Source of the DNA: Delftia tsuruhatensis NBRC 16741
GTDB lineage: Bacteria > Pseudomonadota > Gammaproteobacteria > Burkholderiales > Burkholderiaceae_C
Direction of reading: 5' to 3'
DNA length: 64,000 nt
Assembly (NCBI RefSeq): GCF_001571325.1
Contig: NZ_BCTO01000019.1
Location: 124,001 to 188,000, forward strand
How positions within the stretch are numbered: the stretch's first letter is position 1; every line of letters begins with the position of its first letter. Shown one piece after another: positions 1 to 9,140 of the stretch. The position numbers were made by a program, and so were the translations under genes. The notes under the pieces were generated by a model. That model ran no database searches. It worked only from the letters and a program-made list of their open reading frames with translations, and was not told where the DNA came from.

Positions 1-446
1 GCGGTCTCCACGCCCAGCACGCGCGGCAGGCGCTGCGTGCCGCCTGCACCGGGCAGCAGGCCCAGCTTGACTTCAGGCAGGGCCACCAGGGTGCCGGGAG
101 CGGCCACGCGGTAGTTGCAGCCCAGCGCCAGCTCCAGCCCGCCGCCCATGCAGACGGTATGGATGGCGGCCACCACGGGCTTGCTGCCCTGGTCCAGGGA
201 GTTGATCAGCGAGACCAGGTGCGGCTCGCGATACGCCTCTTCCTTGCCGAACTCGTTGATATCGGCACCGCCCGAAAAAGCCTTGCCGGCACCCGTGATG
301 ACGATGGCCTTGACGGCCGGGTCGGAATAGGCCTTGTCCAGCCCCTCGACGATGCCCCGCCGCGTGGATAGTCCCAGGCCGTTGACCGGCGGATTGTTCA
401 AGGTGAGGACGGCGATGGCACCGTCCACTTTGTATTCAGCAGTCAT
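1..446 (-). CDS. Enoyl-CoA hydratase / 3-hydroxyacyl-CoA dehydrogenase, N-terminal part (cut by window edge)
   Basis: Only the first 148 codons are in the window; the gene continues beyond position 1. The visible part is a crotonase fold. It has the oxyanion-hole segment [12 protein letters not shown] near residue 53 and, further on, [13 protein letters not shown] followed by [19 protein letters not shown], the signature that carries the hydratase glutamates. Starting directly with MTAEYKVDG and containing [14 protein letters not shown] is typical of the bifunctional FadJ/peroxisomal type, in which a 3-hydroxyacyl-CoA dehydrogenase follows; that second half cannot be seen here. It would hydrate 2-enoyl-CoA in beta-oxidation. 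It is upstream of nothing on its own strand except the liv block, about 150 bp away. A stand-alone enoyl-CoA hydratase is the alternative. Confidence 0.85.
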   Translation of the reverse strand, partial: MTAEYKVDGAIAVLTLNNPPVNGLGLSTRRGIVEGLDKAYSDPAVKAIVITGAGKAFSGGADINEFGKEEAYREPHLVSLINSLDQGSKPVVAAIHTVCMGGGLELALGCNYRVAAPGTLVALPEVKLGLLPGAGGTQRLPRVLGVET

Positions 447-475
447 GCTGTTGTCCCCTATGCGATAGAAAAAGA

Positions 476-483
476 ACGATCGT
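476..483. promoter_or_regulatory. Palindrome acgatcgt upstream of the hydratase gene
   Basis: A perfect 8-bp palindrome lies about 30 bp before the ATG of the hydratase gene at 446, in an A-rich stretch that looks like promoter DNA. TetR-type regulators of acyl-CoA genes often bind short palindromes in this position. That assignment is inference from location only. Confidence 0.3.
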
Positions 484-596
484 GCGATTTTGATTGTAAA
501 AAAAACGCGGGCCGGCGCCACTGCGGTTTGTCCCAAGCGGGACAAGCGCCGTGGTCCGGGCCGCCTGCCGGGCAGCATGCCCAGCCTTGTACGGCA

Positions 597-1292
597 TCAG
601 ACCTCCAGCCACTCCTTGCGCACCTTCTGATCGGCGCGCAGCCCGTCGGGCGTGCCGTCGAAGACGATGCGCCCATGACCCATGACCAGGGCCCGGTCCG
701 AGATGCTCATGGCAATGGTGAGCTTTTGCTCGATCAGCAGCACGGACACGCCGCGCTGCTTGATCTTTTGCAGGTACTCGCCCACCAGCTCGACGATCTT
801 GGGCGCCAGGCCCTCGGTGGGCTCGTCGATGATGATCAGGTCCGGGTCGCCCATCAGCGTGCGACACAGGGTCAGCATCTGCTGCTCGCCGCCCGACATC
901 ACGCCGGCCTCGGTGTGCTGGCGCTCCTTCAGGCGCGGGAACATGGCGTACATGTCGTCGAAGCCCCAGCGGCTGTCCCGGCCCTTTCCCTTCTGTCCCA
1001 GCAGCAGGTTCTGGTGCACGGTGAGATTGGGGAACACGTCGCGGCTCTCGGGCACGTAGCCCAGGCCCAGGTGAGCGATCTCGTAGGCCTTGCGGCCGGT
1101 CAGGCTCTGGCCCTTCCAGTCCAGCGAGCCCTCCCAGTGCACCAGGCCCATGATGGCCTTGGCCGTGGTGGAGCGGCCCGAGCCGTTGCGCCCCAGCAGC
1201 GCGACGATCTCGCCGGGCTGCACCGAGAAATCCACGCCATGCAGCACATGGCTTTTGCCGTAGTAGGCATGCAGGTTGTTGATGTTCAGCAT
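597..1292 (-). CDS. livF: Branched-chain amino acid ABC transporter ATP-binding protein LivF, with arginine in place of the Walker A lysine
   Basis: A 231-residue cytoplasmic ATPase subunit of a high-affinity branched-chain amino acid (or related amide/acid) importer. The start MLNINNLHAYYGK at 1292 gives normal family length; a longer reading to 1373 overlaps livG and is not needed. The ABC signature SGGEQQ and Walker B LIIIDEP are intact. The Walker A loop reads GRNGSGRST, so residue 40, normally the ATP-phosphate-binding lysine, is arginine (codon 1175-1173, CGC). It follows livG after 10 bp and is the last gene of the livHMGF run. The odd Walker A makes its own ATPase activity uncertain, but the rest of the protein is well kept. 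Confidence 0.92.
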   Translation of the reverse strand: MLNINNLHAYYGKSHVLHGVDFSVQPGEIVALLGRNGSGRSTTAKAIMGLVHWEGSLDWKGQSLTGRKAYEIAHLGLGYVPESRDVFPNLTVHQNLLLGQKGKGRDSRWGFDDMYAMFPRLKERQHTEAGVMSGGEQQMLTLCRTLMGDPDLIIIDEPTEGLAPKIVELVGEYLQKIKQRGVSVLLIEQKLTIAMSISDRALVMGHGRIVFDGTPDGLRADQKVRKEWLEV

Positions 1293-1302
1293 CCGCGCTT
1301 CC

Positions 1303-2130
1303 TCAATGTGCACCAGCTTGTTGATCCGCCACGGACGAGCCCAGGTAGGCCTCCTGCACGCGCGGATTGGCACGCACGGCCTCGGGCGTGTCGTAGGCGA
1401 TGACTTCGCCGTAGACCACGACGGCGATCTTGTCGGCCAGGCCGAAGACCACGCCCATGTCGTGCTCCACGGTCAGCAGGGTCTTGCCTTCGGTGACCTT
1501 CTTGATCAGCTGGATGAAATGGGCCGTTTCGCTGTTGCTCATGCCGGCCGTGGGTTCGTCCAGCAGGATGACGCCGGCGCCGCCGCCGATGGTGATGCCG
1601 ATCTCCAGCGCGCGCTGCTCGGCATAGGTCAGGTTCACCGCCAGCGTGTCGCGCTTTCTGTGCAGGCCGATCATCTCCATCAGCTCATCGGCGCGGGCGT
1701 TGGCATCGCGCAGCTTGGACAGGAAGCGCCAGCAGCTGTAGCGGTAGCCCAGGCTCCACAGCACGCTGCAGCGCAGGTTCTCGAACACGCTGAGCTTGGG
1801 AAAGATGTTGGTGATCTGGAAACTGCGCGACAGCCCCATGCGGTTGATTTCATAGGGCTTCTTGCCGTCGATGCGCTGGCCGTTGAGCAGCACCTGGCCG
1901 CTGGTGGGCTCGAAGCGGCCGCTGATCAGGTTGAACAGGGTGCTCTTGCCCGCGCCGTTGGGGCCGATGATGGCCACGCGCTCGCCCGGCTTCACGGCCA
2001 GTTGGGCGCCGCGGATGATCTCGGCCTTGCCGAAGCGCTTGTACAGGTCGCGCAGCTCCAGCGCGTAGGTGGCCTCGCCGGTCGCGGCAGGGGCGGCAGT
2101 GCCTGGTCGTTCGATTGCAATGCTGGACAT
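1303..2130 (-). CDS. livG: Branched-chain amino acid ABC transporter ATP-binding protein LivG
   Basis: A 275-residue ABC ATPase of the LivG type. It has an N-terminal extension of about 27 residues rich in Ala/Pro, then the domain beginning ALELRDLYKRFGK. Walker A GPNGAGKST is canonical, unlike its partner LivF. Walker B is VILLDEP, followed by TAGMSNSET as in LivG proteins. The signature is LTYAEQR, with Ala where most have Gly; variants are common in LivG. It is three bases downstream of livM and ten upstream of livF, so the genes are co-transcribed. It would pair with LivF as the cytoplasmic motor beneath the LivH/LivM channel. Confidence 0.95.
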   Translation of the reverse strand: MSSIAIERPGTAAPAATGEATYALELRDLYKRFGKAEIIRGAQLAVKPGERVAIIGPNGAGKSTLFNLISGRFEPTSGQVLLNGQRIDGKKPYEINRMGLSRSFQITNIFPKLSVFENLRCSVLWSLGYRYSCWRFLSKLRDANARADELMEMIGLHRKRDTLAVNLTYAEQRALEIGITIGGGAGVILLDEPTAGMSNSETAHFIQLIKKVTEGKTLLTVEHDMGVVFGLADKIAVVVYGEVIAYDTPEAVRANPRVQEAYLGSSVADQQAGAH

Positions 2131-2133
2131 GGT

Positions 2134-3498
2134 TCAGCCCTCCCCGCGCTTGATGGCTTCTTCGATCTCTTCCTGGATACGCTCCCAGCGCCGCAGGCAC
2201 CAGCGCCGGGCCACTTCCAGCAGGCCCAGGCCCACGACGAAGACGGCAACGGCCAGAGTCCAGGTGGAGGCCGAGCTGGTATCGAGCTGCACGCCCATGA
2301 ACGAGACCTGGGAACCCAGGGCCGCATTGAGCTGCAGGTGGTAGATCATCTCGACGATGGCGGCGCCGCCCACGATCATGACCAGGGCGCTGGCGGCGAT
2401 GGCCAGGTAGGGCTGGGCCAGCCGGCGCCACTTGCCGAAGCGCGCCACGCGCAGGTTCATCATGATCAGGCTGGCAACGCCACCGGGCGCATACATGACC
2501 ATCAGCAGGAACACCAGGCCCAGGTACAGCAGCCAGGCCTTGGTCAGCTCCGACAGCAGCACCGAGGCCAGCACCAGCAGCACGGCGCCGATGATGGGCC
2601 CGAAGAAGAAGGTGGCGCCGCCCAGGAAGGTGAACAGCAGGTACGAGCCCGAGCGCATGACGCTCACGCTGTCCATGGCCGTGATGATCTCGAAGTTGAT
2701 GGCCGCAAGCCCCCCGCCCACGCCCGCGAAGAAGCCCGCGATGATGAAGGCGAAGTAGCGCACGCGCTGCGTGTTGTAGCCCACGAACTCCACGCGCTCG
2801 GGGTTGTCGCGCACGGCGTTGAGCATGCGCCCCAGCGGCGTGCCCGTGAAGGCGAACATGGCGGCCGTGCAGACGAAGCAGTAGGCGGCGATCAGGTAGT
2901 ACACCTCCATGCCCGAGCCGAAGGTCAGCCCGAAGAAGGGCTTGCCGTAGACGCGGTCGGTGGTGATGCCGCCCTCGCCCCCGAAGAACTCGGGGAACAT
3001 CAGCGCCATGGACGCCACCAGCTCGCCGATGCCCATGGTGATCATGGCGAAGGTGGTGCCCGACTTCTTGGTGGTCACATAGCCCAGCAGGGCCGCGAAG
3101 AACATGCCGCCCAGGCCGCCGATGACGGGAATCAGCACCAGCGGAATGCCCCAGTCGCCGGAGCTGGCCCGGTTCATCGCATGGATGGCGATGAACGAGC
3201 CCAGCCCCGTGTAGACCGCATGGCCGAAGCTCAGCATGCCGCCCTGCCCCAGCAGGATGTTGTAGGACAGGCAGATGATGATGAGATAGCCGATCTGGCT
3301 GAGCATGGTCAGCGCCAGGCTGCTGGTGAACACCAGCGGCGCGACGATCAGCGCCAGGGCGAAGGCGCCCCAGATCAGGATGCGGCCGATGTTGAGCGGC
3401 TGGAAGCTGTAGTGGCGCCCCGCGCCCGCAGCCCCTGAAGCGCCCGAAGCGCCTTTTGCGGCAGTGGATGTCATGGCCGTTTTGGTGATCGAGGACAT
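2134..3498 (-). CDS. livM: Branched-chain amino acid ABC transporter permease LivM
   Basis: A 454-residue inner-membrane permease, longer than the usual 320-420 residues at both ends. The N-terminus carries a short Gly-Ala-Ser run (GASGASGAAGAG) before the first membrane helix. The core contains the family hallmark GQGGMLSFGHAVYTGLGSF and the conserved cytoplasmic loop GTPLGRMLNAVRDNPERVEFVG. The C-terminus has an extra stretch with two further hydrophobic segments and a charged tail after the normal end of the domain. It pairs with LivH to form the channel. Spacing to livH is four bases. Confidence 0.93.
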   Translation of the reverse strand: MSSITKTAMTSTAAKGASGASGAAGAGRHYSFQPLNIGRILIWGAFALALIVAPLVFTSSLALTMLSQIGYLIIICLSYNILLGQGGMLSFGHAVYTGLGSFIAIHAMNRASSGDWGIPLVLIPVIGGLGGMFFAALLGYVTTKKSGTTFAMITMGIGELVASMALMFPEFFGGEGGITTDRVYGKPFFGLTFGSGMEVYYLIAAYCFVCTAAMFAFTGTPLGRMLNAVRDNPERVEFVGYNTQRVRYFAFIIAGFFAGVGGGLAAINFEIITAMDSVSVMRSGSYLLFTFLGGATFFFGPIIGAVLLVLASVLLSELTKAWLLYLGLVFLLMVMYAPGGVASLIMMNLRVARFGKWRRLAQPYLAIAASALVMIVGGAAIVEMIYHLQLNAALGSQVSFMGVQLDTSSASTWTLAVAVFVVGLGLLEVARRWCLRRWERIQEEIEEAIKRGEG

Positions 3499-3502
3499 GG
3501 TG

Positions 3503-4456
3503 TCAATCTCCCCGCGTGCCCAGGAGGCCCTTGGGCCGGAAGATGAGGATCAGCACCAGGAACAGGTAGGGCAGGATGGGCGCGACCTGGGAAATGGTGA
3601 GCTTGAGCAGCGGCCAGCCGAAGGTCTGCTCGCCGACCGGGCTGCCCAGCGAGGTCAGCAGGCTGGCCAGCGACCAGTCGATGGCCACGGCAAAGGTCTG
3701 CACGACGCCGATCAGCAGCGAGGCCACGAAGGCCCCCGCCAGCGAGCCCATGCCGCCGACCACCACCACCACGAAGATGATGGAGCCGACCGACATGGCC
3801 ATGGCCGGCTCGGTCACATAGGTGTTGCCGCCGATGACGCCGGCCAGCCCCGCCAGCGCGCAGCCGCCGCCGAACACCATCATGAACACGCGCGGCACGT
3901 TGTGGCCCAGCGCCTCCACCATCTCGGGGTTCTTGAGCGCGGCCTGGATGACCAGGCCGATGCGCGTGCGCGTCAGCAGCAGCCAGACGGCCACCAGCAT
4001 CAGCATTGCCACCAGCATCACGAAGGAGCGCGAGCGCGGGAACTGCGTGCCGTACAGCGTGAACAGCGGGCCCTGCAGCGCGGGCGGCAGGCCGTAGGGC
4101 ACGGTGCCCCGGCCCCAGACCAGCTGCACCACCTCGAGGATGAGGTAGGACAGGCCGAAGGTCACGAGCAGTTCTGGCACATGGCCGTACTTGTGCACGC
4201 GGCGCAGGCTGTAGCGCTCGAACATGGCGCCCAGCGCGCCCACCAGCAGGGGCGCGACGAACAGCGCGCCCCAGAAGCCGATGATGCCGCTGAGCGTGTA
4301 TCCGAAGTACGCGCCCAGCATGTAGAAGCTGGTGTGGGCGAAGTTGAGCACGCCCATCATGCTGAAGATCAGCGTCAGCCCCGAGCTGAGCATGAACAGC
4401 AGCAGTCCATAGCTCACGCCGTTGAGCAGCGATATGGTGAAGAACTCAAGCGTCAT
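3503..4456 (-). CDS. livH: Branched-chain amino acid ABC transporter permease LivH
   Basis: A 317-residue integral inner-membrane protein with about eight hydrophobic segments. It starts MTLEFFTISLLNGVSYGLLL, typical of LivH, and has the conserved loop TRIGLVIQAALKNPEMVEALGHN near residue 165 and GGMGSLAGAFVASLLIG near 230. It forms the transmembrane pore with LivM. It is the first permease gene after the binding-protein gene livK, with a 52-bp gap, in the order livK-livH-livM-livG-livF. The substrate may be a branched-chain amino acid, an amide or an aromatic acid. The binding proteins rather than this subunit decide that. Confidence 0.94.
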   Translation of the reverse strand: MTLEFFTISLLNGVSYGLLLFMLSSGLTLIFSMMGVLNFAHTSFYMLGAYFGYTLSGIIGFWGALFVAPLLVGALGAMFERYSLRRVHKYGHVPELLVTFGLSYLILEVVQLVWGRGTVPYGLPPALQGPLFTLYGTQFPRSRSFVMLVAMLMLVAVWLLLTRTRIGLVIQAALKNPEMVEALGHNVPRVFMMVFGGGCALAGLAGVIGGNTYVTEPAMAMSVGSIIFVVVVVGGMGSLAGAFVASLLIGVVQTFAVAIDWSLASLLTSLGSPVGEQTFGWPLLKLTISQVAPILPYLFLVLILIFRPKGLLGTRGD

Positions 4457-4508
4457 CGAAAGGCCTTGGTTTCGGTGCGTTGGGGACAGGAGGCGGTGCG
4501 TGCCGGTC

Positions 4509-5744
4509 TCAGGACGGGCGCTTCATCTGGCAGGACGTGGGCGTGCTGGCCACGTAGGGCTCGTAGTACTTCACCGGGGCGAAGGTGTAGCCCGTGTTCT
4601 CTGCGTCATAGGGGTTCTTGCCGCCGGCCTTTTCCCAGCGCGTGATGTACAGGCCCTGCTGCAGCTGGTGGTCGGTCTTGCGCATCTCCACTTCGCCGTT
4701 GAAGCTCTTGAGCTTCATGCCCTCCAGCGCGGCGGCCACCTTGACGGGGTCGGTGCCGCCGGTCTTGGCAAAGGCCGCATCCAGCAGCGCGAACACGTGG
4801 TAGATCGAGCTTTGCGTGAGGTCGTCGTTCATCTTCTTCTTGAACTCGGCCATCAGCGGCTGGATGGCCCCCCCCATGTTGTAGTGGCCGTAGCCCACGG
4901 TGTAGACCTTGCCGTCGGACGCCGCGCCCATGGCCGTGGGCGAGCCCGAGCCGAAGGCGTAGTAGGTGTAGAACTTGACGTTGTTCAGGCCCGCGTCATT
5001 GGCCGCCTTGAGCAGCAGCGACAGGTCAGAGCCCCAGTTGCCCGTGATCACCGTATCGGCGCCCGATTGCTTGATCTTGGCGATGTAGGGCGCGAAGTCG
5101 CGCACCTGGGCCAGCGGCGCGAAGTCATCGCCCACCACCTGCACGTCGGGCCGCTTGGCCTTGAGCATTTCCTTGGCGTACTTGGAGACCTGCTGGCCGT
5201 GCGAGTAGTTCTGGTTGATCAGGTAGACCTTCTTGACCTCGGGCACGTCCTTCATATAGGTCGTCAGCGCTTCCATCTTCATGGAGGTGTCCGCATCCAG
5301 GCGGAAGTGCCAGTAGCTGCACTTGCTGTTGGTCAGGTCCGGGTCCACCGCCGCATAGTTCAGGTAGACGACTTCCTTGCCCTTGTTGCGCGCGTTGTGC
5401 TTTTCCAGTGCGTCCATGATGGCCAGGGCCGGGCCCGAGCCGTTGCCCTGCACCACGTAGCGTGCGCCCTGGTCCATGGCCGAGCGCAGCACGGCCGTGG
5501 TCTCCTGCGGGCTGAGCTTGTTGTCCAGCGGGATGATCTCGAACTTCACGCCCGAGGCATTTTTCTTGTTGAACTCCTCGGCCATCAGCTGGAAGGTCTT
5601 GAGCTGGTTCGTGCCCACGGCGGCCATCAGGCCCGACAGCGGGTCGATCCAGCCGATCTTCACCGTCTCGCCCTTTTGCGCCCAGGCGCCCGAGGCACAG
5701 GCCAGCATGGCCGAGGCGGCCACCGAATGCACGATCCACTTCAT
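4509..5744 (-). CDS. Branched-chain amino acid ABC transporter substrate-binding protein, copy 1 (next to the permeases)
   Basis: A 411-residue periplasmic binding protein of the Leu/Ile/Val (type I) fold. The signal peptide (MKWIVHSVAASAMLACASGAWAQ) ends at Ala-Gln around residue 22. The mature part begins ETVKIGWIDPLSGLMA, with the usual ligand-loop PLSG. Gly/Ser-rich GNGSGPALAIMDALEKH near residue 100 and VYLINQNYSHGQQVSKYAKE near 178 are also family-like. The start has a good ribosome site (aaggag) just upstream. It is directly 5' of livH and is probably the operon's own receptor. It shares an identical 170-bp tract with the next gene upstream. Confidence 0.92.
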   Translation of the reverse strand: MKWIVHSVAASAMLACASGAWAQKGETVKIGWIDPLSGLMAAVGTNQLKTFQLMAEEFNKKNASGVKFEIIPLDNKLSPQETTAVLRSAMDQGARYVVQGNGSGPALAIMDALEKHNARNKGKEVVYLNYAAVDPDLTNSKCSYWHFRLDADTSMKMEALTTYMKDVPEVKKVYLINQNYSHGQQVSKYAKEMLKAKRPDVQVVGDDFAPLAQVRDFAPYIAKIKQSGADTVITGNWGSDLSLLLKAANDAGLNNVKFYTYYAFGSGSPTAMGAASDGKVYTVGYGHYNMGGAIQPLMAEFKKKMNDDLTQSSIYHVFALLDAAFAKTGGTDPVKVAAALEGMKLKSFNGEVEMRKTDHQLQQGLYITRWEKAGGKNPYDAENTGYTFAPVKYYEPYVASTPTSCQMKRPS

Positions 5745-5933
5745 TTTTCTGTCTCCTTTTTCCGGTTGATTCGGATATCTGTATTGGCGCCAGACTAACG
5801 CCTGAATGACAATTTCCCTTCGGGGAATGCCTTAGAAACTATCGCGCATGCGACTTCGCCGCAGTCCGGGACACATTGGCGACAGATCGCCATCGATCAG
5901 CCCATGAACCCGTGTTTTGACCGATTTCAGGCA

Positions 5934-5960
5934 AAAGAAAGGGGCGCCTCGCGCCCCTTG
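5934..5960 (-). terminator. Rho-independent terminator after substrate-binding protein copy 2
   Basis: Read on the minus strand, a perfect 7-bp stem ggggcgc/gcgcccc with a 3-nt loop is followed by tttcttt. It sits 25 bp past the stop of the copy-2 binding protein. This suggests that gene is its own transcription unit, with a promoter for the livKHMGF operon in 5745-5930. Confidence 0.75.
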
Positions 5961-5985
5961 CGAAGTCAGCCTGCCTGCCTGGGCG

Positions 5986-7221
5986 TCATGAAGGACGCTT
6001 CATCTGGCATGAGGTGGGGGTACTGGCCACATAGGGCTCGTAATATTTCACGGGCACAAAGGTGTAGCCGGTGTTCTCCGAGTCCATCGGGTACTTGCCG
6101 CCGGCCTTTTCCCAGCGCGAGATGAACAGGCCCTGCTGCAGCTGGTGGTCGGTCTTGCGCATCTCGACTTCGCCGTTGAGGCTGTTGAACTTCATGCCCT
6201 CCATGGTGGCCGCCACCTTGGCCGGGTCCGTGGTCTTGGCGCGCAGGAAGGCCTGGTCCAGCATGGTCAGGCCCGAGTACAGCGAGCCCGTGTACATGTC
6301 GTCGTTGAACTTGGCCTTGTAGCCCTTGGTGATGCGGTCCAGCGGGCCGGGCAGGTTCAGGTGGCCGTAGCCCACCATGTAGACCTTGTCGGCGGCGGCC
6401 GCGCCCATGGCCGTGGGCGCGCCCGTGGCAATGGCGTAGTAGGTATAGAACTTGACGTTGTTCAGGCCAGCGTCGCTGGCGGCCTTGATCAGCAGCGCCA
6501 GGTCCGAGCCCCAGTTGCCCGTGATCACCGAGTCGGCGCCCGATTGCTTGATCTTGGCGATGTAGGGCGCGAAGTCGCGCACCTGGGCCAGCGGCGAGAA
6601 GTCGTCGCCCACGATCTCCACATCGGGGCGCTTGCGCTTGAGCATCTCCTTGGCGTACTTGGAGACCTGCTGGCCATGCGAGTAGTTCTGGTTGATCAGG
6701 TAGACCTTCTTGACCTCGGGCACGTCCTTCATGTACGTGGTCAGGGCCTCCATCTTCATGGAGGTGTCCGCATCCAGGCGGAAGTGCCAGTAGCTGCACT
6801 TGCTGTTGGTCAGGTCCGGGTCCACCGCCGCATAGTTCAGGTAGACGACTTCCTTGCCCTTGTTGCGCGCGTTGTGCTTTTCCAGTGCGTCCATGATGGC
6901 CAGGGCCGGGCCCGAGCCATTGCCCTGGAAGACGTAGCGCACGCCCTGGTCCATGGCCGAGCGCAGGGCCGCCGTGGTTTCCTGCGGGCTGAGCTTGTTG
7001 TCGATGCCGATGATCTCGAACTTCACGCCCGAGGCCGTGCCCTTGTTGAGCTCCTCGGCGATGTACTGCAGGCTCTTGAGCTGGTTGGAACCCAGCGCGG
7101 CCATGAGGCCGGACAGCGGGTCGATCCACGCAACCTTCACCGTCTCGCCCTTCTGGGCCATGGCGCCCGTGGCGCAAGCCAGGGCCAGGGATGCCGTCAA
7201 TGCCTTGATCGCAAACTTCAT
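5986..7221 (-). CDS. Branched-chain amino acid ABC transporter substrate-binding protein, copy 2 (tandem paralogue)
   Basis: A 411-residue periplasmic binding protein, collinear and equal in length with the copy at 4509-5744. The signal peptide differs (MKFAIKALTASLALACATGAMAQ), but the mature protein is closely related. A central block of roughly 95 residues from GSGPALAIMDALEKH to YAKEMLK is the same in both, as is the C-terminal CQMKRPS. The most different parts are the signal peptide and the region around residues 235-335, which line the second lobe and hinge. It therefore looks like a duplicated receptor that may present a different ligand to the same LivHMGF channel. It ends at a clear terminator. 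The RBS gaggag precedes the ATG. Confidence 0.92.
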   Translation of the reverse strand: MKFAIKALTASLALACATGAMAQKGETVKVAWIDPLSGLMAALGSNQLKSLQYIAEELNKGTASGVKFEIIGIDNKLSPQETTAALRSAMDQGVRYVFQGNGSGPALAIMDALEKHNARNKGKEVVYLNYAAVDPDLTNSKCSYWHFRLDADTSMKMEALTTYMKDVPEVKKVYLINQNYSHGQQVSKYAKEMLKRKRPDVEIVGDDFSPLAQVRDFAPYIAKIKQSGADSVITGNWGSDLALLIKAASDAGLNNVKFYTYYAIATGAPTAMGAAAADKVYMVGYGHLNLPGPLDRITKGYKAKFNDDMYTGSLYSGLTMLDQAFLRAKTTDPAKVAATMEGMKFNSLNGEVEMRKTDHQLQQGLFISRWEKAGGKYPMDSENTGYTFVPVKYYEPYVASTPTSCQMKRPS

Positions 7222-7391
7222 GAAGCGTCTCCTCTTATGGTGGTTTCTGGGCGAGGCTCAGGGTAATGGTCCCCTTGCCCCGCACCGATCGGTGATTGCC
7301 CCTAGCGGCTATCGCCGACGAGACTCGGACCGGCCGCCCCTATCAGCACATGCCCCCGCATGCCCTGGCATGGCGGCTGGCCCGCAGCGGC

Positions 7392-9029
7392 TCACAGCCC
7401 CGGCAGCCGGTAGCCGGCCAGTTGCTCGCGCAGCCGGGTCTTGAGCATTTTTCCGGTGGCGCCCAGCGGAATGGCATCGACGAAGACCACGTCGTCGGGG
7501 ATCTGCCACTTGGCGGTCTTGCCCTCGTAGAACTTGAGCAGTTCCTCGCGCGTGACCTCGGCACCGGGCCTCTTCGCCACGGCGACGATGGGGCGCTCGT
7601 CCCACTTGGGATGCGGCATGCCGATGCAGGCGGCCATGGCCACGGCCGGATGGGCCATGGCGATGTTCTCAATGTCGATGGAGCTGATCCATTCGCCGCC
7701 GGACTTGATCACGTCCTTGCTGCGGTCGGTGATCTGCATGAAGCCGTCCGGGTCGATGGTGGCCACGTCACCCGTGGGGAACCAGCCGCGGCCCTGCGCG
7801 TCCTTGATGAGCGGGCTTTCGCCCTTGAAGTAGCTGTCCACGATCCAGGGGCCGCGCACCAGCAGGTCGCCGTAGCTCTTGCCGTCCCAGGGCTGGTCCG
7901 TTCCATCGCTGCCCACGATGCGCATGTCCACGCCGTAGATGGCGCGGCCCTGCTTTTGCAGGATCTTCATCTGCTCGTCCTTGGGCAGCTGCAGCTGCTT
8001 GTTCTTGAGCGTGCACAGCGTGCCCAGCGGGCTCATCTCGGTCATGCCCCAGGCATGCAGCACCTCCACGCCAAACTCGTCCTGGAAGGCCGTGATCATG
8101 GCCGGCGGGCAGGCCGAGCCGCCGATGACCGTGCGCTTGAGCGTGGAAAACCGCAGGCCGCCCGGCCTGATGTGGCCCAGCAGCATCTGCCAGACCGTGG
8201 GCACGCCGGCCGCGTAGGTGACGCCCTCGGCCTCGATCAGCTCGTACAGCGACTTGCCGTCCAGCGCCGGGCCGGGGAACACCAGCTTGCAGCCCGTGAG
8301 CGCGGCCGAGTAGGGAATGCCCCAGGCGTTGACGTGGAACATGGGCACGACGGGCAGCACCGAGTCGCGCGCCGATATGCACATCACATCGGGCAGCGCG
8401 GCCGCGTAGGCGTGTAGCGTGGTGGAGCGGTGGCTGTAGAGCACCGCCTTCGGGTTACCCGTGGTGCCGCTGGTGTAGCACATGCTGGAGGCCGTGTTCT
8501 CGTCGAATTCGGGCCACTGGTACTGGTCGGACTGGCCGGCAATCCAGGCCTCGTAGCTGACCAGGCCCGGAACGCCGCTGTCGGCAGGCAGGCGGTCCGC
8601 ATCGCACAGCGCCACCCACTGGCGCACCGTGGGGCACTTGGCATGCACGGCCTGGATGATGGGCAGGAAGGTCAGGTCAAAGCACATGACGCGGTCTTCC
8701 GCGTGGTTGATGATCCACGCCACCTGATCGGGGTGCAGGCGAGGATTGACCGTGTGCAGCACGCGGCCCGAGCCGCTGACGCCGAAGTACATCTCCATGT
8801 GGCGGTAGCCGTTCCAGGCCAGCGACGCCACGCGGTCGCCAGGCTGCAGGCCCAGGCCGTCCAGCGTGTTCGCCAGCTGGCGCGAGCGCCGTGCCAGGTC
8901 GCGGTACGTGTAGCGATGGATATCGCCCTCCACCCTGCGCGAGACGATCTGCGCATCGCCATGGTGGCGGTCGGCGAAATCGATCAGCGACGAGATCAAC
9001 AGTGGTTGGCTTTGCATCAGACCCAGCAT
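7392..9029 (-). CDS. Medium/long-chain fatty-acid (acyl-)CoA ligase, DmdB-like
   Basis: A 545-residue adenylate-forming enzyme that would activate a carboxylic acid to acyl-AMP and then acyl-CoA. The P-loop [17 protein letters not shown] lies near residue 185. [10 protein letters not shown] (A5 motif) follows in the second third, then [19 protein letters not shown] and [15 protein letters not shown] (A7/A8). [11 protein letters not shown] at the C-terminus carries the catalytic lysine. The GGEWISS form groups it with medium/long-chain or 3-methylmercaptopropionate ligases; exact substrate cannot be read. The start at 9029 has taggag eight bases upstream. It lies upstream of the binding-protein genes on the same strand, suggesting uptake and activation of an acid may be linked. 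Confidence 0.9.
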   Translation of the reverse strand: MLGLMQSQPLLISSLIDFADRHHGDAQIVSRRVEGDIHRYTYRDLARRSRQLANTLDGLGLQPGDRVASLAWNGYRHMEMYFGVSGSGRVLHTVNPRLHPDQVAWIINHAEDRVMCFDLTFLPIIQAVHAKCPTVRQWVALCDADRLPADSGVPGLVSYEAWIAGQSDQYQWPEFDENTASSMCYTSGTTGNPKAVLYSHRSTTLHAYAAALPDVMCISARDSVLPVVPMFHVNAWGIPYSAALTGCKLVFPGPALDGKSLYELIEAEGVTYAAGVPTVWQMLLGHIRPGGLRFSTLKRTVIGGSACPPAMITAFQDEFGVEVLHAWGMTEMSPLGTLCTLKNKQLQLPKDEQMKILQKQGRAIYGVDMRIVGSDGTDQPWDGKSYGDLLVRGPWIVDSYFKGESPLIKDAQGRGWFPTGDVATIDPDGFMQITDRSKDVIKSGGEWISSIDIENIAMAHPAVAMAACIGMPHPKWDERPIVAVAKRPGAEVTREELLKFYEGKTAKWQIPDDVVFVDAIPLGATGKMLKTRLREQLAGYRLPGL

Positions 9030-9140
9030 CTATAGGCTCCTAAGGTGATTGAACTTCGTGAACGTCGTGAACTGCGGACCGCGGATTCGCGCAAGGCCAA
9101 GGCCCTGGTGCGCGATGCCGCTGCCCGCATGGAGGGTGGC

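Noticed and set aside
1276..3438. 720-codon plus-strand ORF rich in His, Gln, Ala and Gly
   Set aside because: It is antisense to livG and livM and mirrors their codon pattern; no family motif.
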